A stretch of DNA of 64,000 bases from Roseiarcus sp036513315 (GCA_036513315.1 DATBZF010000065.1:62001-126000), one strand, 5' to 3'. Positions 34,151 through 43,802 are shown, counted from the stretch's first letter. A program made the numbers and translations. The notes: a model not told the origin generated them from the letters alone.

Positions 34151-36157
34151 TTGAGTCAGGCTTTGGACCAGGAGCGCGTTGAACTCGAGGCGAGCGCAAA
34201 CCCGCACGGCGCCGCAGGTTCGCCAATGCCTGACACATTCCCCAAGTTGTTGCGCCATCATGCCCTGTCGCGCGGCCACCGTCCCGCTATCCGTCACAAG
34301 GATCGCGGCATCTGGAAGACCTGGAGCTGGGCCGAAGCCTATTCGAAGGTCCGCGCGCTCGCTTTCTCACTCAAAAAGCTCGGCCTCGAGCCGGGCGGCA
34401 AGATCGCTATCGTCGGCTCGAACCGCCCGCATCTTTATTGGACGATGACCGCCGCGCAAATGCTGCGGGCGGTTCCGATCCCGATTTACGCCGACGCCGT
34501 CGCCGGCGAGATGGCCTATGTGCTGGAACATGCCGATATCGCGCTGATCGCCGCGCAGGACCAGGAGCAAGTCGACAAAATATTGTCGATCGGCGGCGCA
34601 ATGAAAACGCTCGCCTATGTCCTCTACGACGAAGAGCGGGGTCTGGGCGATTATGACCGTTCGAGGCTGCGCGCGATCGGCGCGCTGATCGAGGCGGGCG
34701 AAGCGGAGCTTGCGTCAAGCGCGGAAGCGTCCGCCGCGCTGGATGCGGCGATCGACGCCGGGCGCGGCGCTGATATCTCCGCGATTCTTTATACGTCCGG
34801 CACGACAGGGACCTCGAAAGGCGTCGTCCTGTCGGCGCAGGGTTGCATCAGCGCCGCGCGCGATACGGTCGCCTTCGACGGGCTGACCGACCGCGACGAA
34901 CAGCTCGCCTACCTGCCGCTCGCCTGGGCCGGCGATCACTACATGAATTATGCGCAGAGCCATGTCGCGGGCTCCTGCATGGCCTGTCCTGAAAACGCCG
35001 AGACCGTGCAGAACGATCTGCGCGAGATCGGCCCGTCGTTCTATTTCGCGCCGCCGCGCGTCTTCGAAGCGCAATTGTCGCGCATCATGATCCGCATGGA
35101 GGACGCCAGCGCGTTGAAGCGCCGGATGTTCCGCCACTTCCTCGATGTCGCCAGGAATTGGGGCGAGAAGATTCTCAACGGCGACCGCGTGCCGCTGCTG
35201 GCGAGGCTGCATTACGCATTGGGCGAGTGGCTCGTCTTTGCGCCGCTAAAAAACACGCTGGGTTTTTCGCGCATCCGCATCGCCTATACCGCCGGCGAGG
35301 CGATCGGCGCCGACCTGTTCTCCTTCTATCGGTCGCTGGGCGTCAATCTCAAACAGCTCTACGGACAGACTGAGGCCTTTCTCTACGTGACCTGCCAGTC
35401 CGACGGCGCCGTCCGCTCTGACACTGTCGGCCCTGCCGCGCCCAATGTCACGATCCGCATCGCCGAGGACGGCGAGGTTCAGTTCAAATCGCCGGGCCAG
35501 TTCGTTTCCTATTACAAGGACGCCGACAAGACCGCCGAGACATTGACCCCGGATGGCTTCGTCAAGACCGGCGACGCCGGTTTCTTCGAGACCGACGGAC
35601 AATTGAAGATCATCGATCGCGCCAGGGATGTCGGCAAGCTGTCCGACGGCTCGTTGTTCGCGCCGAAATATGTCGAGAACAAGCTGAAGTTCTTTCCCAA
35701 TATCAAAGAGGCCGTCGCATTGGGCTCTGGTCGCGATTTCGTCACCGCGATGCTCAATATCGAACTCGAATCGGTGGGCAATTGGGCCGAGCGCAACAAC
35801 ATCTCCTATGCCTCCTACCAGGAGCTCGCGGGCCACACGCTCGTTTATGACATGATCGAAAATCATGTCGACGAGGTCAATCGCGCCTTGTCGAAAGAGC
35901 CGATCATGGCGAAAGCGCAGATCAAGCGCTTCCTCATCCTGCACAAGGAGCTCGATGCCGACGATGGCGAACTGACCCGCACACAGAAGGTGCGGCGCGG
36001 CTTTATCGCGCAGCGCTACGAACGTCTGGTGACGACGCTCTATGATGGATCGGACGAAGCTGATGTCTCTACGGAGGTCACCTATGAGGATGGCCGCAAG
36101 GGAATGATCTCGGCGCGCGTCAGATTTCGCGATATGCGGACCTATCCGCCGGCATAG
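34151..36157 (+). CDS. AMP-forming acyl-CoA ligase (long-chain type)
   Basis: A 668-residue ANL ligase. TTG 34151 is chosen because GGAGGAGG lies directly upstream; ATG 34226 (MPDTFPKLLRHHALSRG), which starts exactly at the family N-terminus, is nearly as likely. Motifs: P-loop YTSGTTGTSKGVVLS (about 215 from ATG), LYGQTEAFLYVT (A5, about 385), TGDAGFFETDGQLKIIDRARD (A7-A8) and a C-terminal lysine region AKAQIKRFLIL/TRTQKVRRGF. The family is the fatty-acyl-CoA synthetase type often found with LIV-type or terpene/lipid catabolic genes. It activates the carboxylate that the adjacent dehydrogenase and carboxylase then process. Confidence 0.9.
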   Translation: MSQALDQERVELEASANPHGAAGSPMPDTFPKLLRHHALSRGHRPAIRHKDRGIWKTWSWAEAYSKVRALAFSLKKLGLEPGGKIAIVGSNRPHLYWTMTAAQMLRAVPIPIYADAVAGEMAYVLEHADIALIAAQDQEQVDKILSIGGAMKTLAYVLYDEERGLGDYDRSRLRAIGALIEAGEAELASSAEASAALDAAIDAGRGADISAILYTSGTTGTSKGVVLSAQGCISAARDTVAFDGLTDRDEQLAYLPLAWAGDHYMNYAQSHVAGSCMACPENAETVQNDLREIGPSFYFAPPRVFEAQLSRIMIRMEDASALKRRMFRHFLDVARNWGEKILNGDRVPLLARLHYALGEWLVFAPLKNTLGFSRIRIAYTAGEAIGADLFSFYRSLGVNLKQLYGQTEAFLYVTCQSDGAVRSDTVGPAAPNVTIRIAEDGEVQFKSPGQFVSYYKDADKTAETLTPDGFVKTGDAGFFETDGQLKIIDRARDVGKLSDGSLFAPKYVENKLKFFPNIKEAVALGSGRDFVTAMLNIELESVGNWAERNNISYASYQELAGHTLVYDMIENHVDEVNRALSKEPIMAKAQIKRFLILHKELDADDGELTRTQKVRRGFIAQRYERLVTTLYDGSDEADVSTEVTYEDGRKGMISARVRFRDMRTYPPA

Positions 36158-36219
36158 CGCCGGCGCATGGAAGTTCCGACTTGCGGTCGGCGAGCCATTC
36201 TCCCATCGAAAGAAGCGAT

Positions 36220-37086
36220 ATGAACCCACCGCCTGTCTCTGCGCCCGCGCTTGATATGATGGCTCTGCAATCCTCGGTCGGCCGGACCGAGATCGCGCGC
36301 GATATCGCGACCCAGCGGTTGATCGCGGGCCTCTTGGCGACTTTCGAATCGCAGATGAATTTCCCCAGCAGCGGAGCGCACGCCCCGCTGACGCTGCACT
36401 GGTGCCTCGCGCCGCCGATCACTGCGATGTCCGATCTTGGGCCGGACGGCCATCCCGTGCGTGGCGGCTTTCTGCCGCCGATCCCCCTGCCCCGTCGCAT
36501 GTGGGCCGGCGGCGAACTGGAAATCCTCGATCGCATCGTCGCCGGCGACGCGATCGAGCGGAGCTCGCGCATCGCGGCGATCGATCTCAAGCAGGGTCGA
36601 AGCGGCGCGCTCTGCTTCGTCGGCGTCGACCATCTGATCGCCACGCCGCGCGGCGTGGCGGTGCGCGAACGGCAAAACCTCGTCTATCGTCCAGCAGAGA
36701 CGAATCCTGTCGCGACGCCGCCGAGGACGCCGACGCGCGCGGCCGAACACTGCCTGAAGCTGCATGCCGACCCTGTATTGCTGTTTCGCTATTCGGCGCT
36801 GACTTTCAACGGCCACCGCATTCACTACGACCGGCCCTATGCGATGGGCGAGGAGCGCTATCCCGGACTCGTCGTGCATGGCCCGTTGCAAGCGGCCTTG
36901 CTGGTCGAGTTTGCCGCCGAGCTGGCGAAGGGAAGGCCTCCGCGCCGTTTCTCGTTTCGCGGAATCCGGCCGCTGTTCGACGGGGCAGATTTCTTTCTCA
37001 AGGCGCGGTCCGGCGAAGAAGACCTGGCGCTTTGGGTGGAGAACGATCGCGGGGATGTGACGATGGAGGCCAAGGCGTCATGGTGA
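36220..37086 (+). CDS. MaoC/FAS1-like dehydratase (itaconyl/mesaconyl-C4-CoA hydratase type)
   Basis: The 288-residue protein starts at ATG 36220 (AGAAG ribosome site) and has a double hot-dog layout. The N-terminal half carries PIPLPRRMWAGGELEI and the C-terminal half FNGHRIHYDRPYAMGEERYPGLVVHGPLQ (blocks FNGHRIHYD and YPGLVVHGPLQA), the hydratase 2 motif with Asp and His. This matches the fungal HTD2/mesaconyl-C4-CoA hydratase family. It could supply the hydration step that this acyl-CoA island otherwise lacks. Its 3' end overlaps the convergent ABC ATPase gene by 9 bp. Confidence 0.85.
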   Translation: MNPPPVSAPALDMMALQSSVGRTEIARDIATQRLIAGLLATFESQMNFPSSGAHAPLTLHWCLAPPITAMSDLGPDGHPVRGGFLPPIPLPRRMWAGGELEILDRIVAGDAIERSSRIAAIDLKQGRSGALCFVGVDHLIATPRGVAVRERQNLVYRPAETNPVATPPRTPTRAAEHCLKLHADPVLLFRYSALTFNGHRIHYDRPYAMGEERYPGLVVHGPLQAALLVEFAAELAKGRPPRRFSFRGIRPLFDGADFFLKARSGEEDLALWVENDRGDVTMEAKASW

Positions 37087-38136
37087 CATCCGCTCGGTCG
37101 ATTGGGCGTCGAAAAGATGCACGGCGCCAAGCTCAGGCGCAATCCTGATCGTCTCGCCTGGCTTGGCGTCGACACGCTGGCGGAATACGCCTGAAATGAG
37201 CTGGCGGCCAAGCTTTCCTTGCACCTGGGTTTCCGATCCGGTCGGTTCGACGACATCGACGACGAAGGGCAGGCCGGAATCATCGATGATGAGATGTTCG
37301 GGCCGAATTCCGTAAACCGCCGATCTGCCCGAATTCGCCGCGAAATTGTCGGCGAGCGGCAGCGTCAGGCCGTCCTCGGTGGTAAACCCTTGCGCGCCAA
37401 TCGCGCCGGAAAGAAAATTCATGGCGGGCGAGCCGATGAACCCGGCGACGAATAGATTGGCCGGCCGATCGTAGAGTTCCAGCGGCGCGCCGATCTGTTC
37501 TATCCTGCCGCCATTCATCACCACGATCTGATCGGCCATGGTCATCGCCTCGATCTGATCGTGGGTGACGTAGACCGTCGTCGTTCCCAATCGCTGATGC
37601 AACGATTTGATCTCGGCCCGCATCTGTACGCGCAGCTTGGCGTCAAGATTGGAAAGCGGCTCGTCGAACAGAAAGACCGAGGGGTCGCGCACGATCGCAC
37701 GTCCCATCGCGACGCGCTGACGTTGCCCCCCCGAAAGTTGTCGGGGGTAGCGCGCAAGCAGATCCTGTAGGCCGAGAATATCGGCGGCGCGCGCAACCTT
37801 GGCTCCGGTCTCTTGCTTCGAAGTGCGCTTGAGCATGAGGGAGAACGCCATATTCTGCTCGACCGTCATATGCGGGTAGAGCGCATAGGACTGGAATACC
37901 ATGGCGATGTCTCTCTCCTTCGGCGCCATGCCATTGACCACGCGCGAACCGATGCGGATTTCACCGGCGGTGATGTGCTCGAGGCCGGCGATCATGCGCA
38001 AAAGCGTCGATTTCCCGCATCCCGAGGGACCGACCAGAATCACGAAGGCGCCGTCGGGGATGAAAACCGACACCCCATGCAGCGCCGCGACGGGTCCGAA
38101 GGATTTGCCGACATTATCGATCGATACTGACGCCAT
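37078..38136 (-). CDS. Orphan ABC ATPase, UgpC/MalK type
   Basis: A 352-residue carbohydrate ABC ATPase with Walker A GPSGCGKSTLLRMIAGLE, signature LSGGQRQRVAMGRAIVRDP, Walker B VFLFDEPLSNLDAKLR, H-loop YVTHDQIEAMTMAD and the C-terminal TOBE region (about 240-350; YGIRPEHL). This subfamily energises CUT1 sugar importers and is often shared by several of them. No permease or binding protein adjoins it. The CUT1 importer at 54.9-58.1 kb in this island has no ATPase, so the two probably work together. Its promoter lies in the 463-bp spacer shared with the TRAP operon. Confidence 0.92.
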   Translation of the reverse strand: MASVSIDNVGKSFGPVAALHGVSVFIPDGAFVILVGPSGCGKSTLLRMIAGLEHITAGEIRIGSRVVNGMAPKERDIAMVFQSYALYPHMTVEQNMAFSLMLKRTSKQETGAKVARAADILGLQDLLARYPRQLSGGQRQRVAMGRAIVRDPSVFLFDEPLSNLDAKLRVQMRAEIKSLHQRLGTTTVYVTHDQIEAMTMADQIVVMNGGRIEQIGAPLELYDRPANLFVAGFIGSPAMNFLSGAIGAQGFTTEDGLTLPLADNFAANSGRSAVYGIRPEHLIIDDSGLPFVVDVVEPTGSETQVQGKLGRQLISGVFRQRVDAKPGETIRIAPELGAVHLFDAQSTERMSP

Positions 38137-38599
38137 GGGTTCTTCTTTTTACATTCGCAAAATCATTGGCTCGATCCGGGCGCCAAGGCTGGAGGCGATC
38201 GGCGCCGCACGAAGCCGGTCTTGGCGCCATAGGCGGCGGCCGCGCGCCCTCAATATGTCTGGGGATCGCGCCGTCAGGAATAAGAGGTCGGCCCTCGAAA
38301 TTCTCTCTAGCGGGGCAGGATGAGGCTATTCCCATCGGCGCCACGATAACATCGAACGTCAGGCGGAGACAAGGCAGATTTGTATGATAACCTTATGTCG
38401 ACGCGTTCGGCGCTGAACCACGGTCGAAGGCGAACGCATGGCGCTCTGAATCCGGTCGCTTCTGCGCTGGCATAGGCTAACATTCCACCTGTATAACCAA
38501 CTGACGTCTCCGCCCCTCAGTTGCTGGGCAGCCGGCGCGCGGTGGACAGCGGGACGTTGTGGCGCATGCGCCGACGTTCCAGGCTTTTGGGAGGGGATA
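38137..38599. other. Divergent regulatory region between UgpC ATPase and TRAP operon
   Basis: 463 bp without a supported gene. It contains the island operator motif (38380-38391) and a related but weaker GTTATACAGG on the minus strand at about 38466-38475. Both operons it serves look like parts of the sugar-acid island. Confidence 0.5.
38380..38391 (-). promoter_or_regulatory. Shared operator motif, copy 1 (GTTATCATACAA)
   Basis: On the minus strand the sequence is GTTATCATACAA, identical to copy 6 and differing from copies 3 and 4 only by C/T at position 3. It lies about 209 bp upstream of dctP and 244 bp upstream of the UgpC gene. Proposed target of the GntR regulator at 52144-53013. Confidence 0.5.
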
Positions 38600-39676
38600 A
38601 TGTCAGGAGCCCGTTTGGCGATGTTTCGATCGGCTCTCAGTCGACGATTGGGAAGAGCCGCCATCTGCCTGTTCACTTGTTGCGCCTGGCTGATCGCGCA
38701 GGCCGGCGCGCTCGCGCTGGCGCAGGACAAGACGATCAATCTGAGGGTGTCGCTCTGGGTGCCGCCCGCCCATCCGCTGGTGCCGGCGACGCAGGCCTGG
38801 GCGGCAGATATCGAAAAGGCCTCGGGCGGAACGATCAAGGCGACGATCTTTCCGTCCGAACAATTGGGCAAGGCGTTCGATCATTATGATATGGCGCGCG
38901 ACGGCATCGCCGACGTTACTTACGTGAACCCCGGCTATCAGCCAGGCCGTTTCCCGATCATCGCGGCGGGGCAGATTCCCTTCACCTTCGGCGACGGCAA
39001 GAAGGGCACGCTGGCCCTCGACGAATGGTATCGCAAATATGCGCCGACCGAAATGAAAGACACCAAACTATGCCTCGCCTTCATCCATGATCCCGGCACG
39101 CTGCACGGCAAGAAGAAGATCCTCCTTCCTTCCGACCTTGCCGGATCGAAGGTGCGCCCGGCCCAGAGCACCATTGCTGAAATGGTCAAAATGCTGGGCG
39201 GCACGAATGTTCAGGCTTCGGCGCCGGAAGCGCGCGATGCGATCGAACGCGGCGTCGCGGATGAGATCACCTTTCCATGGGGATCGATGTTCCTCTTCGG
39301 CATCGACAAGGTGGTGAAATATCATATGGACGTTCCGCTCTACACGACGGTGTTCACCTACAACGTCAATCTGGACACTTATAATTCCATGTCGCCGGCG
39401 CAGAAGAAGGCGTTCGACGACCATTGCACGCCGGAATGGGCGTCGAAAATCTCCGATGCGTGGTCGGATTTCGAAGCCAACGGACGCGTCAAGATGAAAG
39501 CGCTCGCCGATCACGACGTATACAAGCTGACCGACGACCAATTGGCGCAATGGAAGAAGGCCGTCCAGCCTCTGCACGCCAGTTGGGCGGACGCGGTGAA
39601 AAAAGTCGGCGGCGACCCCGGCGCGATCGAGGCCGATTTGCAGGCTACGATCGCCAAATTTGGCGCAGGGCTTTAG
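38600..39676 (+). CDS. TRAP transporter substrate-binding protein (DctP)
   Basis: A 358-residue solute receptor with a long signal peptide (hydrophobic core AICLFTCCAWLIAQAGALALA, cleavage about residue 41) and the DctP pattern: LRVSLWVPPAHPLVPATQAW, FPSEQLGKAFDHYDMARDGIADVTYVNPGYQPGRFP (SEQLGKAFD), LAGSKVRPAQSTIAEMVKMLG with the conserved Arg that clamps a carboxylate, and QWKKAVQPLHASW. GGAGGGG precedes the ATG. The Arg predicts an organic-acid ligand, probably a sugar acid in this context. First gene of dctPQM. Confidence 0.92.
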   Translation: MSGARLAMFRSALSRRLGRAAICLFTCCAWLIAQAGALALAQDKTINLRVSLWVPPAHPLVPATQAWAADIEKASGGTIKATIFPSEQLGKAFDHYDMARDGIADVTYVNPGYQPGRFPIIAAGQIPFTFGDGKKGTLALDEWYRKYAPTEMKDTKLCLAFIHDPGTLHGKKKILLPSDLAGSKVRPAQSTIAEMVKMLGGTNVQASAPEARDAIERGVADEITFPWGSMFLFGIDKVVKYHMDVPLYTTVFTYNVNLDTYNSMSPAQKKAFDDHCTPEWASKISDAWSDFEANGRVKMKALADHDVYKLTDDQLAQWKKAVQPLHASWADAVKKVGGDPGAIEADLQATIAKFGAGL

Positions 39677-39744
39677 AGCGCCGGACTGACGGCCGTGGCG
39701 GAGCCGTCGCCACCCATCCAACCTCACTCCATCGCCGGTGTCTC

Positions 39745-40311
39745 ATGAGCGCATTGCCGGATGTTCCGCCGACCGTTCTCCCGGGCGCCGAGCCTGACGC
39801 GCCCGGCAAGAACGTCATGGATCGCTTCATCGACCTGATCGAACTGATCGCGGCGGCGTTCGTTGGAATCGTCGCGCTCAATACTTTCGTTGCGATATTC
39901 ATGCGGAAGTTTTTCGCGGTGACGATCCCCGACTATTACGATTTCGGGCGCTTGCTGTTGGGCATCCTGATTTTCTGGGGCATCGCCGCCACCAGCTATC
40001 GCGGAACGCACATTACCGTCGATCTGGTATGGGCGAGCGCCAGGCCCAGGTATCAGCGATGGATCGACATATTCGCGACATCGGTGCTGCTGTTCGTGGT
40101 GACGGCGCAGACGATCACTTTATTCGACAAGGTGCTGACGACCTATCGCGACAATATCCTGACCTATGATCTCAGGTTGCCGAACTGGCCGTTTTTCGCC
40201 ATCGCCTGGATCGGCGACGTATCAGCGGTGTTGCTGATCGCGATCCGAACCTACCGGCTGATCTTTCATCCGGAAGAGATTCACGACGCCAAGATCAAGA
40301 CGGCGGAGTAG
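39745..40311 (+). CDS. TRAP transporter small membrane subunit (DctQ)
   Basis: A 188-residue DctQ started at ATG 39745 (MSALPDVPPTVLPGAEPD). Four hydrophobic helices at about 35-57, 70-90, 108-128 and 150-172, with the family blocks FVAIFMRKFF and RLLLGILIFWGIAATSYRGTHITVDLVW (FWGIAATSYRGTHI). Lies 68 bp after dctP and 5 bp before dctM. The open frame extends upstream but only in antisense-like composition. Confidence 0.9.
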   Translation: MSALPDVPPTVLPGAEPDAPGKNVMDRFIDLIELIAAAFVGIVALNTFVAIFMRKFFAVTIPDYYDFGRLLLGILIFWGIAATSYRGTHITVDLVWASARPRYQRWIDIFATSVLLFVVTAQTITLFDKVLTTYRDNILTYDLRLPNWPFFAIAWIGDVSAVLLIAIRTYRLIFHPEEIHDAKIKTAE

Positions 40312-40316
40312 CGGCG

Positions 40317-41621
40317 ATGAGCGGGCAAATGGTCGCAATCGCAGGCTTCGTCTCGCTTTTCGCGCTGATGTTATTGCGCGTACCCGTCGGCATGGCGATG
40401 GGATTGGTTGGCGTCACGGGATTCGGCTACCTCACCGGCTTCGCGCCCGCCATGAAGCTGGTCAGCCAGACCACGATGCGCACCGTCACCGACTATGCGT
40501 TCGGCGTCATTCCGATGTTCCTGTTGATGGGCGCATTCGTTTCGGTCTCCGGCATCAGTCGCGAGCTCTTTCGCGCCGCCAACACATTCGTCGGGCATTG
40601 GCGCGGCGGCCTCGGCATCGCGACGATCGCCGCTTGCGGCGGTTTCGCGGCGATCTCGGGATCGTCGGTGGCGACGGCGGCGACATTCTCCGCCGTCGCC
40701 TACCCGGAGATGCGCCGCTTCAAATATCCGCAATCTTTTGCGACCGGCGTGATCGCGGTCGGCGGCACGCTCGGCGCCATGCTGCCGCCATCCACGGTGC
40801 TTGCGGTTTACGGCATCATCACCCAGCAGGATATCGGCAAACTCTTCATCGCCGGCATCCTGCCCGGCCTGCTGGCGATGGTGATGCACATGGTGACGAT
40901 TCTGATCATCGGCTATTCCAGACCGGGCTTCCTGCCGGCCGGTCCGCGTTCTTCCTGGCGCGAGCGCGCCAAAGCGATTGGCGACGTCTGGTCGCCGCTG
41001 CTGCTGTTCCTATTCGTGATCGGCGGCCTCTATGGCGGCTTTTTCATACCGACGGAAGCGGGCGCGGTCGGCGCCGTCGGCGCATTCGCGATCGGCGTGC
41101 TGCGCGGCAAATTATCGGGCGCCGGCGTTCTCCAGGCGCTGCTGCAGGCGACGCGTACGGCGGCGGCGGTGTTCACCGTGCTGATCGGCGCTTTATGCTT
41201 TGGCTATTTTCTGACCATCACGCAGACGCCGCAGCATGTCACTCAGTTTCTGAGCGGCCTCGGCGTCGGACCCTATGGCGTATTGGCGTTGATCCTTTTG
41301 ATGTATCTCGCGCTCGGTTGCCTGATGGACGCCATGGCGATGATCATTCTCACCGTCCCGATCGTGTTCCCGGTCGTCACCGCGCTCGGCTTCGATCCGA
41401 TCTGGTTCGGCGTCGTGATCGTGGTGACGGTTGAACTCGGATTGATCCATCCGCCGGTGGGAATGAACGTGTTCGTCATCAAAAGCGTGATCAAGGACGT
41501 GAGCATGGCGACGATTTTCGCGGGCGTCCTGCCCTTCGTCGCAACGGACCTCATCCGTCTCGCGATCCTCGTCGCCTTTCCAGCGCTGGCGACGTGGCTG
41601 CCGCAACGGATGATCGGCTGA
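40317..41621 (+). CDS. TRAP transporter large membrane subunit (DctM)
   Basis: The 434-residue sodium-coupled permease subunit has about 12 hydrophobic segments and DctM landmarks: VPVGMAMGLVGVTGF (about 22), FGVIPMFLLMGAFVS (about 62), GCGGFAAISGSSVATAATF (about 100; CGGFAAISGSSVAT), GTLGAMLPPSTVLAVYG (about 145) and LGLIHPPVGMNVFVI (about 375). It completes a separate-subunit TRAP importer with the two upstream genes. GGAG precedes the ATG. Confidence 0.94.
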   Translation: MSGQMVAIAGFVSLFALMLLRVPVGMAMGLVGVTGFGYLTGFAPAMKLVSQTTMRTVTDYAFGVIPMFLLMGAFVSVSGISRELFRAANTFVGHWRGGLGIATIAACGGFAAISGSSVATAATFSAVAYPEMRRFKYPQSFATGVIAVGGTLGAMLPPSTVLAVYGIITQQDIGKLFIAGILPGLLAMVMHMVTILIIGYSRPGFLPAGPRSSWRERAKAIGDVWSPLLLFLFVIGGLYGGFFIPTEAGAVGAVGAFAIGVLRGKLSGAGVLQALLQATRTAAAVFTVLIGALCFGYFLTITQTPQHVTQFLSGLGVGPYGVLALILLMYLALGCLMDAMAMIILTVPIVFPVVTALGFDPIWFGVVIVVTVELGLIHPPVGMNVFVIKSVIKDVSMATIFAGVLPFVATDLIRLAILVAFPALATWLPQRMIG

Positions 41622-41705
41622 GAAGGCCGCGGGAGCGCTTGCCTCCATGCCTCGCGTCGGCCGCGCCGATTCGTCGAATCATTTCGCAATATCGCCCTAG
41701 ACAAG

Positions 41706-41717
41706 GTTGTGTGACAA
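41706..41717 (+). promoter_or_regulatory. Weak operator-like motif, copy 2 (GTTGTGTGACAA)
   Basis: Agrees with the consensus GTYATCATACAA at GTT, G-to-A flanks and terminal ACAA only (7 of 12). It lies 114 bp upstream of the PQQ sugar dehydrogenase. Included because the half-sites GGT...ACAA are kept; could be chance. Confidence 0.25.
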
Positions 41718-41830
41718 TACTATAAGTTAGGCAGCGCATCCAGACCAATTGAACGCCACGGAGCTATGCCCCAGGCGTCGGCTTGCGCGAACGAGGTCTT
41801 GGAATCTCGGCTCTATCGGGAGGACGTCAG

Positions 41831-43105
41831 ATGGTAGCAAAACTGAGCAGAATGGTCAGCTTGGCGTTGGCCGGCGCGGGGGCGCTGAGCTTTGCCGCAT
41901 TGATGGGCGCTTCGGTCGTCAAAGCCGACGAGAAGCCGCTTGGGCATTACGTTTCCACGACAAAGGATTTCTGGCTGCATCCGCCCGATGATTGGTGGAG
42001 AGGCGACGAGACCGAGGCGCAGCGCGGACTGGTGCCGGTCGCCGGCCAACCGCTGCCGACGTCGGCGGCGGATCTCGACAAGAACCTCGCGAACATCAAG
42101 CTGCCGCCGGGATTCAAGATCAGCGTTTGGGCGTCAAGCGTGCCGCAGGCGCGGCAAATGGCCTGGGGAGACAAGGGCACGCTGTTCGTCGGCACCTGGG
42201 ACGCCGGCACCGTCAGCGCCGTCACCGATCAAGGCGGCAAGCGAACCGTCAAGTCGGTCATCAAAGGCCTGCGCATGGCGACGGGCGTGGCTTTCGCCAA
42301 CCACACGCTCTATGTCGTCGACATTGACAAGGTCTATGCCTGGGAGAACCCGGAAGACCATATCGACAATCTGGGAGCCGGCAAGGTTGTCTACGACGAC
42401 TTCCCGCCCTACACGCCGCATGGATGGAAATACATCACCGTTGGCCAGAACGGCGAATTGTACATTCCCGTCGGGCCGCCCTGCAACGAATGTCTGCCGC
42501 CGAGCGGGACGTCCCAGGTCCGACGCATCAATGCCGACAACGGCAATGCGGAGCTCTGGGCGATCGGCGTGCGCAACAGCGTCGGCGGCGCCATCGATCC
42601 GCGGACAGGCAATCTGTGGTTCACCGAAAATGCGCGCGACTGGCTCGGCGACGACGTGCCGAGCGACAAGCTGAACCTTGTGTCGAAGACCGGAGAAGAT
42701 TTCGGCTATCCCTATTGCCACCAGGGCGACATTCTCGACCCGGTCTATGGCAAGGGGCATACTTGCGCCGAGTTCAACCCGCCGGTCGTCAAGCTTGGGC
42801 CGCATGTCGCGCCGCTCGGCATGAAGTTCTACACGGGCAATCAGTTCCCCGCCGAATATGCCGGCAATATTTTCATCGCCGAGCACGGATCGTGGAACCG
42901 GCATGTGAAGAACGGCTACCGGATCGAGCGCGTGTCGGTTAACGCCGACGGCAGCAACGCCAGTCAGGAAGTGTTCGCCTCGGGCTTCACCGACGGCACG
43001 AAAGTGCTCGGCCGGCCGTCCGACGTGATCGTCGCGCCCGACGGTTCGCTGCTCGTCGCCGACGATCAGGCCCATGCGATCTACCAGATCTCCTATAGCA
43101 AGTAA
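41831..43105 (+). CDS. PQQ-dependent sugar dehydrogenase (sorbosone/glucose dehydrogenase family), exported
   Basis: The 424-residue protein has a signal peptide (LSRMVSLALAGAGALSFAALMGASVVKA, in part; cleavage about 32) and the six-bladed propeller of soluble PQQ sugar dehydrogenases: LPPGFKISVWAS (about 80), PHGWKYITVGQNGELYIPVG (about 197), GVRNSVGGAIDPRTGNLWFTENARDWLGDD (partial VGGAIDPRTGNLWFTEN), GEDFGYPYCHQG (about 285) and LVADDQAHAIYQI (end). It probably oxidises a sugar or aldehyde in the periplasm, giving a lactone or acid, and passes electrons to a cytochrome. A c4-like cytochrome gene follows and an orphan pqqA lies 10 kb away. ATG 41831 is chosen for its GGGAGGACG ribosome site. 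Confidence 0.88.
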   Translation: MVAKLSRMVSLALAGAGALSFAALMGASVVKADEKPLGHYVSTTKDFWLHPPDDWWRGDETEAQRGLVPVAGQPLPTSAADLDKNLANIKLPPGFKISVWASSVPQARQMAWGDKGTLFVGTWDAGTVSAVTDQGGKRTVKSVIKGLRMATGVAFANHTLYVVDIDKVYAWENPEDHIDNLGAGKVVYDDFPPYTPHGWKYITVGQNGELYIPVGPPCNECLPPSGTSQVRRINADNGNAELWAIGVRNSVGGAIDPRTGNLWFTENARDWLGDDVPSDKLNLVSKTGEDFGYPYCHQGDILDPVYGKGHTCAEFNPPVVKLGPHVAPLGMKFYTGNQFPAEYAGNIFIAEHGSWNRHVKNGYRIERVSVNADGSNASQEVFASGFTDGTKVLGRPSDVIVAPDGSLLVADDQAHAIYQISYSK

Positions 43106-43121
43106 CATCTGACCGAACATA

Positions 43122-43160
43122 CGCCTCGCCCTTTGGTTCGCCAGGGGTGGGGCGTTTTTT
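43122..43160 (+). terminator. Rho-independent terminator
   Basis: Stem CGCCTCGCCC (43122-43131) with GGGTGGGGCG (43145-43154), 8 of 10 pairs, followed directly by six T residues (43155-43160). It ends the sugar dehydrogenase transcript 17 bp past its stop codon and separates it from the cytochrome gene. Confidence 0.8.
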
Positions 43161-43178
43161 CTCCGCAACTTCGATCGG

Positions 43179-43802
43179 ATGTTTGGCATGTCGAGATTGG
43201 CGGTTTTTTTCTGCGCCTTGAGCGCCGCGCTAGCTGTGGGCGCCGCGTCGCACGCCGACGACGCCAAGCCCAGCGCCGACGATTCGGCGTTCAAGGACAA
43301 AGTCGAAATCTGTTCCGGCTGCCACGGTCCCGGCGGCGTGTCGCAGACCGATGGCGTTCCCAATCTGGCCGGAGAGCCTGATCTGTTCTTCGAATGGCAA
43401 TTGGTATATTTCCGCGGCGAGACGCGGATGAACGAACTGATGACGCCCGCGGCCAAGGACCTCACTGATGACGATATCCGGAGCCTTGGCGCTTACTTCC
43501 TGACCTTGCCGCCGGCGGAGCCCGCTGGCGCCGACAGCGACCCGGCCCTGACCGAGGCGGGGGCGAAGCTCGCCAATGAACGCCATTGCGCCCAATGTCA
43601 TACCCAGACGTTCGCCGGCCAGGGCGAGGTGCCGCGCCTTGCCGGACAGCGCGAGGAATTCATCGTCAAGGCGCTACATGACTACCAGCACGGCGCACGG
43701 CGCGGTCGCGGCAATGTGATCATGCCGGAGATCGCCTATTCTCTGGACGAGGGCGATATCAAGGCAATCGCCCATTTCATGTCGCGGCAAACGGCCAAGT
43801 GA
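43179..43802 (+). CDS. Diheme cytochrome c (c4-like), periplasmic
   Basis: The 207-residue protein has a signal peptide (cleavage about SHA, residue 26) and two class I heme domains with CSGCH (about 45-49) and CAQCH (about 137-141), each with a later Met that can ligate iron (MNELMTP and VIMPEIAY). The arrangement matches cytochrome c4/c553-type electron carriers. It lies between the PQQ sugar dehydrogenase and the SoxC-like gene and could collect electrons from either. No clear ribosome site; the ATG at 43188 is an alternative start. Confidence 0.9.
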   Translation: MFGMSRLAVFFCALSAALAVGAASHADDAKPSADDSAFKDKVEICSGCHGPGGVSQTDGVPNLAGEPDLFFEWQLVYFRGETRMNELMTPAAKDLTDDDIRSLGAYFLTLPPAEPAGADSDPALTEAGAKLANERHCAQCHTQTFAGQGEVPRLAGQREEFIVKALHDYQHGARRGRGNVIMPEIAYSLDEGDIKAIAHFMSRQTAK